64,000 bases of DNA from Streptomyces sp. CB02058 (GCF_001905505.1 NZ_LIPG01000006.1:434001-498000); one strand, 5' to 3'. Counted from the first letter of the stretch, positions 29,114-38,257 are shown. Made by a program: numbers and translations. The notes: generated by a model from the sequence alone, not told the origin.

Positions 29114-29569
29114 GTGCGCCTGAACGACCTCGACGAACGCATCGTCCACGCCCTCGCCGAAGACGCCCGCCGCTCCTACGCGGACATCGGCGCGCTCATC
29201 GGCCTCTCCGCGCCCGCGGTGAAACGCCGTGTGGACCGACTGCGTGCCGAGGGCGCCATCACGGGCTTCACCGTGCGGGTCGACCCGGCGGCGCTCGGCT
29301 GGGAGACCGAGGGGTTCATCGAGATCTACTGCAGCCGCAACACCGCCCCCGAGGCGATCAAGCGGGGCCTGTCCGCCTACCCGGAGATCGCGTCCGCCTC
29401 CACCGTGACCGGCGACGCCGACGCGATCGTGCAGGTCTTCGCCGCCGACATGCGCCACTTCGAGCAGGTGCTCGAGCGGATCGCGGGCGAGCTGTACGTC
29501 GAGCGGACCAAGTCGGTGCTGGTGCTCTCACCACTGCTGCGGCGCTACTCGTCGGGCCCGCCCGCCTGA
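29114..29569 (+). CDS. Lrp/AsnC-family transcriptional regulator
   Basis: This 151-residue protein has an N-terminal winged HTH (residues 3-60, LNDLDERIVHALAEDARRSY and APAVKRRVDRL) and a C-terminal RAM effector domain (STVTGDADAIVQVFAADM). Lrp/AsnC proteins respond to amino acids. It starts at GTG 29114 after AGAAGTGA. Between an aldehyde dehydrogenase and an amidase plus amino-acid oxidase pair, it probably senses the amino acid that those enzymes consume. The effector is unknown. Confidence 0.93.
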   Translation: MRLNDLDERIVHALAEDARRSYADIGALIGLSAPAVKRRVDRLRAEGAITGFTVRVDPAALGWETEGFIEIYCSRNTAPEAIKRGLSAYPEIASASTVTGDADAIVQVFAADMRHFEQVLERIAGELYVERTKSVLVLSPLLRRYSSGPPA

Positions 29570-29869
29570 GGCCCGCCGGCCCGCCCCGAGTCGCGCGGGC
29601 CGGTCCGTCCGCGGCGCGCGGGCCCGCCCGCCGGGGGCTCACCGGGCCCCCGTCCGCGGCGCGCGGCCCCACCTGCCCGTGGCCCGCACCGAGACCGACA
29701 TCACTCGCCTGACCTGCGAAGACGCTCCACGCAACGAATCACCGCCCATCGGCCCCGGCGCGCAACGGATCGACGGTGCACACGCAACAATCGCGTCTTG
29801 TCGGCCACTGCGGCGGCCCCGTACCTTCGATACGTCTCCCCACCCCGCCCGCTCCGCCCGAGGTCAGCC
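29570..29869. repeat. Spacer with 17-bp direct repeats
   Basis: The 300 bases between the Lrp regulator and the amidase hold no gene. Two exact 17-base copies (29605-29621 and 29650-29666), 45 bases apart, flank a GC-rich inverted segment that may act as terminator. The remaining part should contain the promoter of the amidase-oxidase pair. Confidence 0.5.
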
Positions 29870-30667
29870 ATGCCGTCGTTGCGCACCGCCCTGCTCCAGA
29901 GCTCCGGACGACCCGGCGCCGTCGACGACAACCTCGCCACGCTCGACGAGGCGGCGGGACGGGCCGCGGCGGCCGGCGCCCGGCTGCTGGTCTGCCCCGA
30001 GCTGTACCTCACCGGGTACGCCGTCGGCGAGGCGCTCCCCGCACTCGCCGAACCCGCCGACGGCCCCGGAGCACGAGCCGTCGCCGACATCTGCGTACGC
30101 CACGGACTCGCCCTCCACTACGGCTACCCGGAGCGGGCCGGCGACGCCCTCTTCAACGCCTCCCTGCTCATCGGCCCCGACGGGACGACCCTCGGCGCCT
30201 ACCGCAAGACCCACCTCTACGGCGACTTCGAGCAGAAGTGGTTCACCCCCGGCGAGCGCCCCGTGGTGCAGGCCGAGCTGGACGGCGTACGCGTCGGGAT
30301 GCTGATCTGCTACGACGTCGAGTTCCCGGAGAACGTTCGCGCCCACGCCCTGGCCGGGACCGAGCTGCTGCTCGTGCCGACCGCGCTCATGCATCCGTAT
30401 CCGTTCGTCGCCGAGTCCGTCGTGCCGGTCCGCGCCTTCGAGAGCCAGATGTACATCGCCTACGTCAACAGGACGGGCCGGGAGGGCGAGTTCGAGTTCA
30501 CCGGGCTGAGCTGCCTGGCCGCCCCCGACGGCACGGTCCGCACCCGCGCCGGGCGCGGCGAGGAGCTCGTCGTCGGCGAGGTGGACCCCGCTCTGCTCTC
30601 CGCGTCCCGCACCGCGAACCCGTATCTGCGGGACCGTCTGCCCGGTCTGTACGGCTCCCTCGTCTGA
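29870..30667 (+). CDS. Nitrilase-superfamily carbon-nitrogen hydrolase (amidase)
   Basis: This 265-residue hydrolase has the complete Glu-Lys-Cys triad: E44 in CPELYLTGY, K113 in YRKTHLYG and C147 in LICYDVEFPE. Members cut amides or nitriles of small acids. ATG 29870 follows GAGGT; an upstream in-frame ATG is less likely. It lies 48 bases before a flavin amino-acid oxidase. If that enzyme is an amide-forming monooxygenase, this protein would hydrolyse the amide (for example an aryl-acetamide) to the acid. Confidence 0.9.
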   Translation: MPSLRTALLQSSGRPGAVDDNLATLDEAAGRAAAAGARLLVCPELYLTGYAVGEALPALAEPADGPGARAVADICVRHGLALHYGYPERAGDALFNASLLIGPDGTTLGAYRKTHLYGDFEQKWFTPGERPVVQAELDGVRVGMLICYDVEFPENVRAHALAGTELLLVPTALMHPYPFVAESVVPVRAFESQMYIAYVNRTGREGEFEFTGLSCLAAPDGTVRTRAGRGEELVVGEVDPALLSASRTANPYLRDRLPGLYGSLV

Positions 30668-30715
30668 GCCCCGCCCCCGTCGTCCCACGCTTCCCCCGCT
30701 AGGAGTCCGTACCCC

Positions 30716-32410
30716 ATGACGTCCACGGTGCCCACCGCCGTCCAGCACACCGACGCGCAGCCGCCGATCACCATGTTCGGGCCGGACTTCCCGTACGCCT
30801 ACGACGACTTCCTCGCGCACCCCGCCGGCATCGGGCAGATACCCGCCACCGAGCACGGCACCGAGGTCGCCGTGATCGGCGGCGGGCTCTCCGGCGTCAT
30901 CGCCGCGTACGAACTGATGAAGATGGGCCTGAAGCCCGTCGTGTACGAGGCGGACCGGATCGGCGGGCGGCTGCGGACCGTCGGCTTCGAGGGCTGCGAC
31001 CCCTCGCTCACGGCGGAGATGGGCGCCATGCGCTTCCCGCCCTCGTCCACGGCGCTCCAGCACTACATCGACCTGGTGGGCCTGGAGACCCGGCCGTTCC
31101 CCAACCCGCTCTCCCCGGCGACCCCTTCGACCGTCGTCGACCTCAAGGGCGAGTCGCACTACGCGCGCACCATCGACGACCTGCCGCAGGTGTACCGCGA
31201 GGTGATGGACGCCTGGAACGCCTGCCTGGAGGAGGGCGCCGACTTCTCCGGCATGAACCGCGCGATGCGCGAGCGCGACGTCCCGCGCATCAGGGAGATC
31301 TGGGCGAAGCTCGTCGAGAAGCTCGACGACCAGACCTTCTACGGTTTCCTCTGCGGCTCCGACGCCTTCAAGTCGTTCCGGCACCGCGAGATCTTCGGCC
31401 AGGTCGGCTTCGGCACCGGCGGCTGGGACACCGACTTCCCCAACTCCATCCTGGAGATCCTGCGGGTCGTCTACACCGAGGCCGACGACCACCACCGGGG
31501 GATCGTCGGCGGCAGCCAGCAGCTGCCGCTCCGGCTCTGGGACCGCGAGCCGGAGAAGACCGTGCACTGGCCGGCCGGTACCTCGCTGGCCTCGCTGCAC
31601 GAGGGCGGTCAGCCGCGCACCGCCGTGACCCGGCTCGACCGCACCGCGGGCAACCGGATCACCGTCACCGACGCCACCGGCGACATCCGCACCTACCGGG
31701 CCGCGGTCTTCACCGGGCAGTCCTGGCTGCTGCTGTCCAAGATCGCCTGCGACGACCAGCTGTTCCCCATCGACCACTGGACGGCGATGGAGCGCACCCA
31801 CTACATGGAGTCCTCCAAGCTGTTCGTCCCCGTCGACCGGCCCTTCTGGCTCGACAAGGACGAGGTGACCGGCAGGGACACCATGTCGATGACGCTCACC
31901 GACCGGATGACCCGCGGCACCTACCTCCTCGACGACGGGCCCGACAGGCCGGCCGTCATCTGCCTGTCGTACACCTGGTGCGACGACAGCCTGAAGTGGC
32001 TGCCGCTCTCGCCGAGCGAGCGCATGGAGGTCATGCTGAAGTCGCTCGGCGAGATCTATCCGGGCGTCGACATCAGGAGGCACATCATCGGCAACCCGGT
32101 GACGGTCTCCTGGGAGAACGAGCCCTGGTTCATGGGCGCGTTCAAGGCCAACCTGCCGGGTCACTACCGCTACCAGCGGCGGCTGTTCACCCACTTCATG
32201 CAGGACCGGCTGCCCGCCGACAGGCGAGGGCTCTTCCTCGCGGGCGACGACATCTCCTGGACGGCCGGATGGGCCGAGGGCGCCGTACAGACCGCGCTCA
32301 ACGCCGTATGGGGAGTGATGAACCACTTCGGCGGTGCCACGGACGCGACGAACCCCGGCCCCGGCGACGTCTTCGACGACATCGCCCCGGTCGAGCTCCC
32401 GGAGGACTGA
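30716..32410 (+). CDS. Flavin amine oxidase, tryptophan/phenylalanine 2-monooxygenase-like
   Basis: This 564-residue protein has an FAD dinucleotide motif (VAVIGGGLSG, residues 51-60, with Glu78 for the ribose) and a C-terminal FAD-closing motif (LFLAGDDISWTAGWAEGAVQTALNAVW). Length, N-terminal extension and the R-M-R-F segment after GGRL resemble bacterial L-Trp/L-Phe 2-monooxygenases, which decarboxylate the amino acid to an amide, more than short monoamine oxidases. The adjacent amidase supports this reading. A simple L-amino-acid oxidase is the alternative. AGGAG lies 13 bases before the ATG at 30716. Confidence 0.85.
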   Translation: MTSTVPTAVQHTDAQPPITMFGPDFPYAYDDFLAHPAGIGQIPATEHGTEVAVIGGGLSGVIAAYELMKMGLKPVVYEADRIGGRLRTVGFEGCDPSLTAEMGAMRFPPSSTALQHYIDLVGLETRPFPNPLSPATPSTVVDLKGESHYARTIDDLPQVYREVMDAWNACLEEGADFSGMNRAMRERDVPRIREIWAKLVEKLDDQTFYGFLCGSDAFKSFRHREIFGQVGFGTGGWDTDFPNSILEILRVVYTEADDHHRGIVGGSQQLPLRLWDREPEKTVHWPAGTSLASLHEGGQPRTAVTRLDRTAGNRITVTDATGDIRTYRAAVFTGQSWLLLSKIACDDQLFPIDHWTAMERTHYMESSKLFVPVDRPFWLDKDEVTGRDTMSMTLTDRMTRGTYLLDDGPDRPAVICLSYTWCDDSLKWLPLSPSERMEVMLKSLGEIYPGVDIRRHIIGNPVTVSWENEPWFMGAFKANLPGHYRYQRRLFTHFMQDRLPADRRGLFLAGDDISWTAGWAEGAVQTALNAVWGVMNHFGGATDATNPGPGDVFDDIAPVELPED

Positions 32411-32417
32411 GCGGCCT

Positions 32418-33266
32418 CTACGCCGGCCGGCAGACGCTGCGCTGCCGGCCGAGGCCCGATATCTCGACCTCCATCACGTCGTCCGGCCGCAGGTACGGGA
32501 AGCGGCCGGAGAGCGCCACGCCCTGCGGCGTACCGGTGTTGACGACGTCGCCGGGCTCCAGCACCAGATACTGCGACAGATGGTGCACCAGATGTGCCAC
32601 GCCGAAGATCATGTCCCCGGTCACGGAGTCCTGCCGTGGGTCCCCGTTGACGTAGCTGCGCAGCCGCAGCCGCTGCGGGTCACCGGCCTCGTCGGCCGTC
32701 ACCAGCACCGGGCCCAGCGGGTTGAACGTGGCACAGCTCTTGCCCTTGGACCACTGGCCGCCCGACTGCTCCAGCTGGAAGGCGCGCTCCGACACGTCGT
32801 TGCTGACGGCGTAACCGGCGATGTACGAGGCGGCGTCGGCCGGCGAGTCCAGACAGGAGGCACGGCGGCCGATCACGACGGCCAGCTCCACCTCCCAGTC
32901 GGTCTTCTCCGAGCCGCGCGGGATGAGGACGTCGTCGTAGGGGCCGACGACCGTGTTCGGCGACTTGTAGAAGAGGATCGGCTGCTCGGGCGGCGCGGAG
33001 CCGGACTCAGCGGCGTGGGCCGCGTAGTTCTGGCCGATGCAGAGCAGCGCATGCGGACGCGCGACCGGCGCTCCGATCCGCAGCCCGGTGATGTCGGTCT
33101 CCCGGAGATCCGCGTCGGCGGGGATCAGGTCCGGATCATCCGCGAGGGCGGCGAGGAACGCTCCGTCGATGTCGGGCGTGACGCCCGACAGGTCGTAGTG
33201 CCGGCCTTCGGGACGGACGAGGACCGGGCGCTCGTGGCCCGGCTCGCCGACGCGCATGAAACGCAT
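32418..33266 (-). CDS. Fumarylacetoacetate hydrolase-family protein
   Basis: This 282-residue protein has the FAH catalytic domain from about residue 70: CIGQNYAAHAAE, the metal ligands in DWEVELAVVIG, then GYAVSNDVSERAFQ and VNTGTPQGVALSG. The family cuts carbon-carbon bonds of 2,4-dioxo acids; close types act on 2,4-diketo-3-deoxy sugar acids. It is the last gene of the minus-strand catabolic run, 39 bases after the 2-hydroxyacid dehydrogenase. It converges on the amine oxidase with only seven bases between stops, and a 10-bp hairpin lies in its 3' end. Confidence 0.88.
   Translation of the reverse strand: MRFMRVGEPGHERPVLVRPEGRHYDLSGVTPDIDGAFLAALADDPDLIPADADLRETDITGLRIGAPVARPHALLCIGQNYAAHAAESGSAPPEQPILFYKSPNTVVGPYDDVLIPRGSEKTDWEVELAVVIGRRASCLDSPADAASYIAGYAVSNDVSERAFQLEQSGGQWSKGKSCATFNPLGPVLVTADEAGDPQRLRLRSYVNGDPRQDSVTGDMIFGVAHLVHHLSQYLVLEPGDVVNTGTPQGVALSGRFPYLRPDDVMEVEISGLGRQRSVCRPA
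32424..32451. terminator. Possible bidirectional terminator hairpin
   Basis: Ten-base arms 32424-32433 and 32442-32451 with an eight-base loop lie inside the end of the FAH gene and 14 bases after the amine oxidase stop. The position between convergent genes suggests termination for at least the plus-strand genes. Confidence 0.5.
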
Positions 33267-33305
33267 GGGTGAACTCTCCTGTGCTGAAGGTGTGTCGGGG
33301 GTGGT

Positions 33306-34319
33306 TCAGTGCAGCCGGGTCAGGGCGTCGACGGTGACCGCGTGGGCCGGGGGCCGCCCCGCCAGCAGGCGCAGCACCTCGTCGGCCGCGCTCGCGCCGA
33401 GGCGCTGCCTGCACTCGACGCTGCCCGCGGCCTGGTGCGGGGTGAGCAGCACATTGGGCAGGGTGCGCAGCGGGTGGTCCACCGGCAGCGGCTCGGCGTC
33501 GAACACGTCGATCGCCGCGTCCAGCCGGCCCGACCGCACCTCCGCGAGCAGCGCGTCCTCGTCGACCAGCCACGACCGGGCGGTGTTCACCAAGCCCGCG
33601 CCGTCCGGCATCAGCGCCAGCTGCCGGGCGCCGATCATCCGATGGGTCTCCTCGGTGACAGGTGCGTGCACGGCGACGATCCGGCTGCGCGAGAGCAGGG
33701 TGTCCAAGGGCACGGACTCCACGCCGAGCGCCCGCGCGTCCGCCTCGGACAGATACGGGTCGGTGACGGCCACCCGTGCGCCCATGGCCCGCACCATCGC
33801 GATGTACGCACGGCCGGTACGGGACGCGCCGATCACCCCGATGTCGCTGCCGTGGATCTCATGGCGCGGCGGGGCCTCGCTCGCCTCCGCCCACGTGGCA
33901 CCGCCGCGCAGGGCGTGGTCGAAACGGTGGACGCGGTGCAGCAGCGACAGCGTGAAGGCCAGCGCCACCTCGGCGACCGGCCGGGCCATCTCGTCGCCGG
34001 CCTGGGTGACGAGGATGCCGCGCCGGAACACCTCCTCGGTGACGTACGGGGCGACGGCCGAGCCGGTGTGCGCCACCAGCTCCAACCGGTCCGCCGCACG
34101 CAGGAGTCCGGCGTCCACCCTGGGGGCGCGCCACGAGAGGATCAGCGCCCGGGCGCCGGGCAGCGCGGCGGCCACCGCCGCGCGGTCGGAGTGGTCGTCG
34201 AGGACGGTGAGCTCCGCCGCCCGCTCCAGTTCCCGCCACACCCCGGCGGTGAAGAACTGGGCGCGCAGCGCGGGCGGAACGGCGACGACGACCCGGGGGC
34301 GGTCAGGAGAGCCAGGCAT
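33306..34319 (-). CDS. D-isomer 2-hydroxyacid dehydrogenase-family protein
   Basis: This protein of about 337 residues has the catalytic Arg in NTARSWLVDE, the acidic residue in DVFDAEPLP and the His in LTPHQAAGS, as in phosphoglycerate- and glyoxylate-reductase relatives. The nucleotide loop reads GVIGASRTGRAY instead of the usual GxGxxG with Ile/Val, so cofactor choice may be unusual. ATG 34319 has GGAG at a good distance and overlaps the previous gene by 17 bases; an ATG 27 bases earlier is possible. In this operon it may reduce a 2-keto sugar acid or glyoxylate-type product. Confidence 0.87.
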   Translation of the reverse strand: MPGSPDRPRVVVAVPPALRAQFFTAGVWRELERAAELTVLDDHSDRAAVAAALPGARALILSWRAPRVDAGLLRAADRLELVAHTGSAVAPYVTEEVFRRGILVTQAGDEMARPVAEVALAFTLSLLHRVHRFDHALRGGATWAEASEAPPRHEIHGSDIGVIGASRTGRAYIAMVRAMGARVAVTDPYLSEADARALGVESVPLDTLLSRSRIVAVHAPVTEETHRMIGARQLALMPDGAGLVNTARSWLVDEDALLAEVRSGRLDAAIDVFDAEPLPVDHPLRTLPNVLLTPHQAAGSVECRQRLGASAADEVLRLLAGRPPAHAVTVDALTRLH

Positions 34320-35358
34320 CGAGGTGCTCCGCGACGAAGGTGTCATCGGTCAGCCAGGGGTAGGCCGCGGCCACCCGGCTGATCTCCTCGGCCTGCCCCG
34401 GCGAGAGCGTCTCGGCCGGGTCCAGGCACCGGATGTTCGCCAGCAGGCCCTGGCGGCGCAGGACTTCGTGGACCCCGGCGATGCAGCCGCGGAACGCGCC
34501 CCGCACGTCGAAGACCGCACTGTTGGCGTCCGTCAGCTCGGAGCGGCGGGCCAGGCAGCGGACCATCGCCGCGTGGTCGCCGGCGCGGGCCGCGCGGACG
34601 TCGTCGAGGAGAGCCGCGGCGGAACTCGTCCACACGGCCCACTGGCCGAGGAGCCCGCCCGCGAACCAGCGCCGGGTGCCGTCGGCCGTCTCGTACGGGG
34701 TGAGCAGGTCGCCGATGATGTCGTCGTCGTTGCCGGTGTACAGCGCCACCTCGCCGGCGCGGTCGGCCGAGGCCACCGCCCGGACGACATCGGCGGTGCG
34801 GTACCGGTCAAACGGGGCGATCTTCACCGCGACCGTCGACGGCAGATCGGTGAACGCCGACCAGAACGCCGGGGAGAGATAGCGTCCGCCGACGGCCTCC
34901 TGGAGGTAGAAGCCGATCACCGGCAGCACCTCGCCGACCGCGCGGGCCCGCTCCAGCAGCCCCTTCTCGTCGGCGCCCGGCACGGCCGGACTGAGCAGCA
35001 CCGCGTCGTAGCCGAGCGCGGCGGCCGTCGTGGCCTCCGCGACCGCCTGTGCGGTGTAGCCGCAGGCACCCGCGACCTTGACGAACGGGCGGCCCGCCTC
35101 GGCGTCGATCGTCTCGGCGGCGAGTTCGAGCACCGGCCGGAACAGTCCGACGCCGGGCTCGCGGATCTCGAACTGGGTGGTGTGCACGGCGACGGCGGCA
35201 CCGCCCGCACCGGACGCCAGGTAGTAGCGGGTCAGGGCCCGCTGGCGCCGTTCGTCGAAGCTGCCGTCGTCGTGCAGGGCGAGGGGGTGGGCGGGGATCA
35301 CCGTTCCCCGGGCGAGTGCGCCGAGGGCGGGGGTGGCCGTGGGGGAGGGAGTGGACAT
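34303..35358 (-). CDS. Dihydrodipicolinate synthase (DapA)-family aldolase
   Basis: This 351-residue TIM-barrel protein keeps the Schiff-base lysine (K179 in VAVKIAPFDRY) and the tyrosine (Y151 in GFYLQEAVGG). The family includes 2-keto-3-deoxy-sugar-acid aldolases and dehydratases as well as lysine-pathway DapA. The C-terminal part is about 50 residues longer than DapA. Position between ABC permeases and a hydroxyacid dehydrogenase points to sugar-acid breakdown, not lysine synthesis. Eight bases separate it from the upstream epimerase gene. Confidence 0.85.
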   Translation of the reverse strand: MSTPSPTATPALGALARGTVIPAHPLALHDDGSFDERRQRALTRYYLASGAGGAAVAVHTTQFEIREPGVGLFRPVLELAAETIDAEAGRPFVKVAGACGYTAQAVAEATTAAALGYDAVLLSPAVPGADEKGLLERARAVGEVLPVIGFYLQEAVGGRYLSPAFWSAFTDLPSTVAVKIAPFDRYRTADVVRAVASADRAGEVALYTGNDDDIIGDLLTPYETADGTRRWFAGGLLGQWAVWTSSAAALLDDVRAARAGDHAAMVRCLARRSELTDANSAVFDVRGAFRGCIAGVHEVLRRQGLLANIRCLDPAETLSPGQAEEISRVAAAYPWLTDDTFVAEHLDAWLS

Positions 35359-35366
35359 GGAGTGGA

Positions 35367-36395
35367 TCAGAACCTTCCGTCACGGACCTGGAACTTGGTG
35401 GGCTTGCCGGACAGCGGGAGCCCGCGGCGCAGCCAGTCGGCCTGCCACTCGACGAGGGTGCGCAGCGTGACGTCCGGGTAGCCGAAGAGGGCGTGGCAGC
35501 GGCTCGCGTCGGAGAGCAGCGCGGTCGGCGCCTCCTCGCCCTCGAAGACCGGCTCCCGGTCGAACTCCGCGCCGAACCAGCCGGCGATCCGGCGCACCGA
35601 CGCGGTCTCGGGACCGGTGAGGTTGAGGGTGAACGCCTCGCCGCCGGTGGCATGCGGCAGGGAGCGCAGGGCGACCTCGTTGGCGTACCCCTGCCAGACC
35701 ACGTTGGCGTGACCGGTCGTCACATCGACGGGCTCGCCCGCCCGGACCCGGTACGCGATGTCGGCGAGGACGCCGTAGCGCAGGTCCACCGCGTAGTTCA
35801 GACGGATCGTGGCGACCCTCGTGCCACGGGTCAGCGCGGCATGGCCGAAGATCCGCTCGCGGCCCAGGCAGGACATCGCGTACTCGCCGACAGGCCCGAC
35901 CGGGTCGGTCTCCGTGGAGCCGCCGGACGCGACGGGCACCAGCGGATACACGTTACCGGTGGAGAACGCGGCGATCCGGGCGCCGGACCAGCGGCGCGCC
36001 ACCCTGTCGGGCATCGCGGCGTTCACCGCCCAGGCGTGCGAGGGCGCCCCGGCCGAGCCGAACTTGGCGCCGACCATGAACACGACGTTGCCGGCGTCCG
36101 GCAGTGCGGCCAGGTCGGCGGCGGGGTCCATCAGGTCGAAGGCGACGGTGCGTATCCCGGCCGCCTCCAGCTCCCCGGCGGCGGACGGGTCGGACCAGCG
36201 GGAGACCGCGTACACGGTCACGTCCTCGCGGCCGGCGGCGTCCAGTGCGCGGCGGGCCAGCCGGCACAGGCTGGGGCCCATCTTGCCGCCCGCGCCGAGG
36301 ACCAGCAGATCGCCTTCGAGCCGGCCGAGATCGGCGACGAGCGCGGCGGAGGGGGTGGCGAGCCGCTCTTCGAGGGCGGCCTCATCGGTGAACAT
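35367..36395 (-). CDS. NAD(P)-binding epimerase/dehydratase-like protein
   Basis: This 342-residue extended-SDR protein has the Rossmann motif GAGGKMG (34-40) preceded by LLVL, and the fold continues through FSTGNVY. The catalytic YxxxK is incomplete: Tyr172 is present (EYAMSCLGRE), but the lysine position (176) is cysteine. It may bind the cofactor and use another base, or bind substrate only. It starts six bases downstream of the permease gene, so it is part of the same transcript. Confidence 0.82.
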   Translation of the reverse strand: MFTDEAALEERLATPSAALVADLGRLEGDLLVLGAGGKMGPSLCRLARRALDAAGREDVTVYAVSRWSDPSAAGELEAAGIRTVAFDLMDPAADLAALPDAGNVVFMVGAKFGSAGAPSHAWAVNAAMPDRVARRWSGARIAAFSTGNVYPLVPVASGGSTETDPVGPVGEYAMSCLGRERIFGHAALTRGTRVATIRLNYAVDLRYGVLADIAYRVRAGEPVDVTTGHANVVWQGYANEVALRSLPHATGGEAFTLNLTGPETASVRRIAGWFGAEFDREPVFEGEEAPTALLSDASRCHALFGYPDVTLRTLVEWQADWLRRGLPLSGKPTKFQVRDGRF

Positions 36396-36401
36396 GCGTG
36401 A

Positions 36402-37355
36402 CTATCCCTTGATTCCGGACGCGGTGACGCCCTCGGTGAAGTAGCGCTGGCCCACCATGTACGCGGCGAAGATGGGCACGAACGCGATGACGGAGCCGGA
36501 GAGCACCACATTGAGCGGCACGTTCTGCTGCTGGAGCGAGGCGATGCCGACCGTGAGGGTGCGCATGTCGGTGGACTGGCCGATGACCAGCGGCCACAGG
36601 AAGTCGTTCCAGTGCCACAGGAAGACGAACACACCGAGCGTGGCGAGGATCGGCTTCAGCAGGGGCAGGACGATCCGGTAGAAGATCTGCCACTCGTTGC
36701 AGCCGTCGAGACGGGCCGCCTCGAAGAGCTCGTCCGGCAGTCCCTGGATGAACTGCCGCATCAGGAACACCGCCTGGGCGTTGGCCAGCGTCGGCACGAT
36801 CAGACCCCAGTAGGTGTCCACGCCGCCCAGCTTCGCGATCATCGCGAAGGTCGGGATCATCGTGACGTGGTAGGGGACCATCACCATCGACAGGAACGAC
36901 CAGAACATCGTCTCCCGGCCGGGGAAGCGCTTCTTGGCGAAGGCGTACCCGGCGAGCGAGGCGAGCAGCAGCACGCCGACGACCGAGACGACCGAGTAGA
37001 CCAGGGTGTTGACCAGCCAGCGCGGCACGTCCTGGGCGCTCATGACGGTGTCGTACGCCTCGCCGGTCAGCGGCCACGGCACCAGGCTGCCGGGGAACTC
37101 GACCGCCGCGGACGGCTTCAGGGAGAGCACGACCATCGCGTAGAACGGGAAGACCGTCACGATCGCGGCCACCGTCAGCAGCGCCGCGCGCCCGATCCGG
37201 CCGGCCCGGGTGGGCCTCATGCCGTACGGGACGGTGTCCTGCTCCGAGAGCTTGCGCAGCCGGCGTGCGGTGCGACGGGAGGCCCGGTCCGGAACCACGG
37301 GCGCCTTCTCGGCGGGCGGGGCCTCGGTCTCGACGGGTGCTGCGGTCATGGTCAC
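36402..37355 (-). CDS. ABC sugar transporter permease, MalG type
   Basis: This 317-residue inner-membrane protein has about 50 cytoplasmic residues followed by six membrane helices. The permease EAA loop (EAARLDGCNEWQIFYRIVLPLLKP) contacts the ATPase. It belongs to the CUT1 class that imports oligosaccharides. It overlaps the MalF-type gene by four bases. No ATP-binding subunit is encoded anywhere in the island; Streptomyces CUT1 systems often share the MsiK ATPase encoded elsewhere. Confidence 0.94.
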   Translation of the reverse strand: MTMTAAPVETEAPPAEKAPVVPDRASRRTARRLRKLSEQDTVPYGMRPTRAGRIGRAALLTVAAIVTVFPFYAMVVLSLKPSAAVEFPGSLVPWPLTGEAYDTVMSAQDVPRWLVNTLVYSVVSVVGVLLLASLAGYAFAKKRFPGRETMFWSFLSMVMVPYHVTMIPTFAMIAKLGGVDTYWGLIVPTLANAQAVFLMRQFIQGLPDELFEAARLDGCNEWQIFYRIVLPLLKPILATLGVFVFLWHWNDFLWPLVIGQSTDMRTLTVGIASLQQQNVPLNVVLSGSVIAFVPIFAAYMVGQRYFTEGVTASGIKG

Positions 37356-38257
37356 TGGTCCTTCCCGATCACGAGCCGCTGGATCACGGCGACCACCACG
37401 GTCAGCACGAAGAGCGCGACGCCGATGGCGGAGGCGTAACCCAGGTCGAAGTATTTGAAGCCCGCGTCGTAGAGCTGGAAGACGAGCGTGTAGCTGGCGT
37501 TGGCGGGGCCGCCGCCGGTCATCGTGTACACGGCGTCGAACACCTGGAACGAGGCCGTCGTCTCGATCACGGCGAGGAAGAACAGGGCGGGCTTGAGCTG
37601 CGGCAGCACGATGTAACGGAACCGCTGCCAGGGGCCGGCCCCGTCGGTGAGCGCGGCCTCCTCCAGCTCACGCGGGATGTCCTGCATCCGGGCGAGCAGG
37701 ATCAGCATCCCGTAGCCGAAGCGGGACCAGACGCCGACGATCGCGAGCGCGGGCAGGACCAGGACGTCGTCGGAGAGCCAGGAGCCCTCGGACATCCCGA
37801 ACCAGCCCATCAGGGTCGACCACGGGCCGCCGGTGGAGAAGATCCAGACGAAGACGGTGGCGGCCAGCACCAGCGAGGTGACGACCGGCAGGAAGAACAC
37901 CGAACGGAAGAACTTCGCGCCGCGGAACGCGCGCCGGGTGATCAGCGCGAGGGAGACCGACGCGACGAGCGTGCCGGGCACGGCGAGCACGGTGTAGAGG
38001 ACGGTGACCTTCAGCGCCTGCCAGAACAGCGAGTCGTCCCAGAGGCGGGTGAAGTTGTCGAGCCCGATGAAGCTGCCGCCGCCGGTGAGGGAGTAGTCGG
38101 TGAAGCTCATCAGCACACCGGCGATGCCGGGGCCGAACCGGAAGGCGAGGAACAACAGGAAACACGGGAGGACGAAGAGCAGGCCGATCCGGGCCTCGCG
38201 GCGCGCCTGCGGCCCGCTGCGACGGCCCCGGCGGGTGGGTTCCGCGACGACTGCCAC
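37352..38257 (-). CDS. ABC sugar transporter permease, MalF type
   Basis: This 301-residue protein has a short basic N-terminus, then six helices starting at IGLLFVLPCFLLFLAFRFGPG. The EAA loop reads EEAALTDGAGPWQRFRYIVLPQLKP. It pairs with the MalG-type permease to form the membrane channel. ATG 38257 has AAGGAGAT just upstream. A 272-base gap with tandem 94-bp repeats separates it from the upstream binding-protein gene. Confidence 0.94.
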   Translation of the reverse strand: MAVVAEPTRRGRRSGPQARREARIGLLFVLPCFLLFLAFRFGPGIAGVLMSFTDYSLTGGGSFIGLDNFTRLWDDSLFWQALKVTVLYTVLAVPGTLVASVSLALITRRAFRGAKFFRSVFFLPVVTSLVLAATVFVWIFSTGGPWSTLMGWFGMSEGSWLSDDVLVLPALAIVGVWSRFGYGMLILLARMQDIPRELEEAALTDGAGPWQRFRYIVLPQLKPALFFLAVIETTASFQVFDAVYTMTGGGPANASYTLVFQLYDAGFKYFDLGYASAIGVALFVLTVVVAVIQRLVIGKDQ

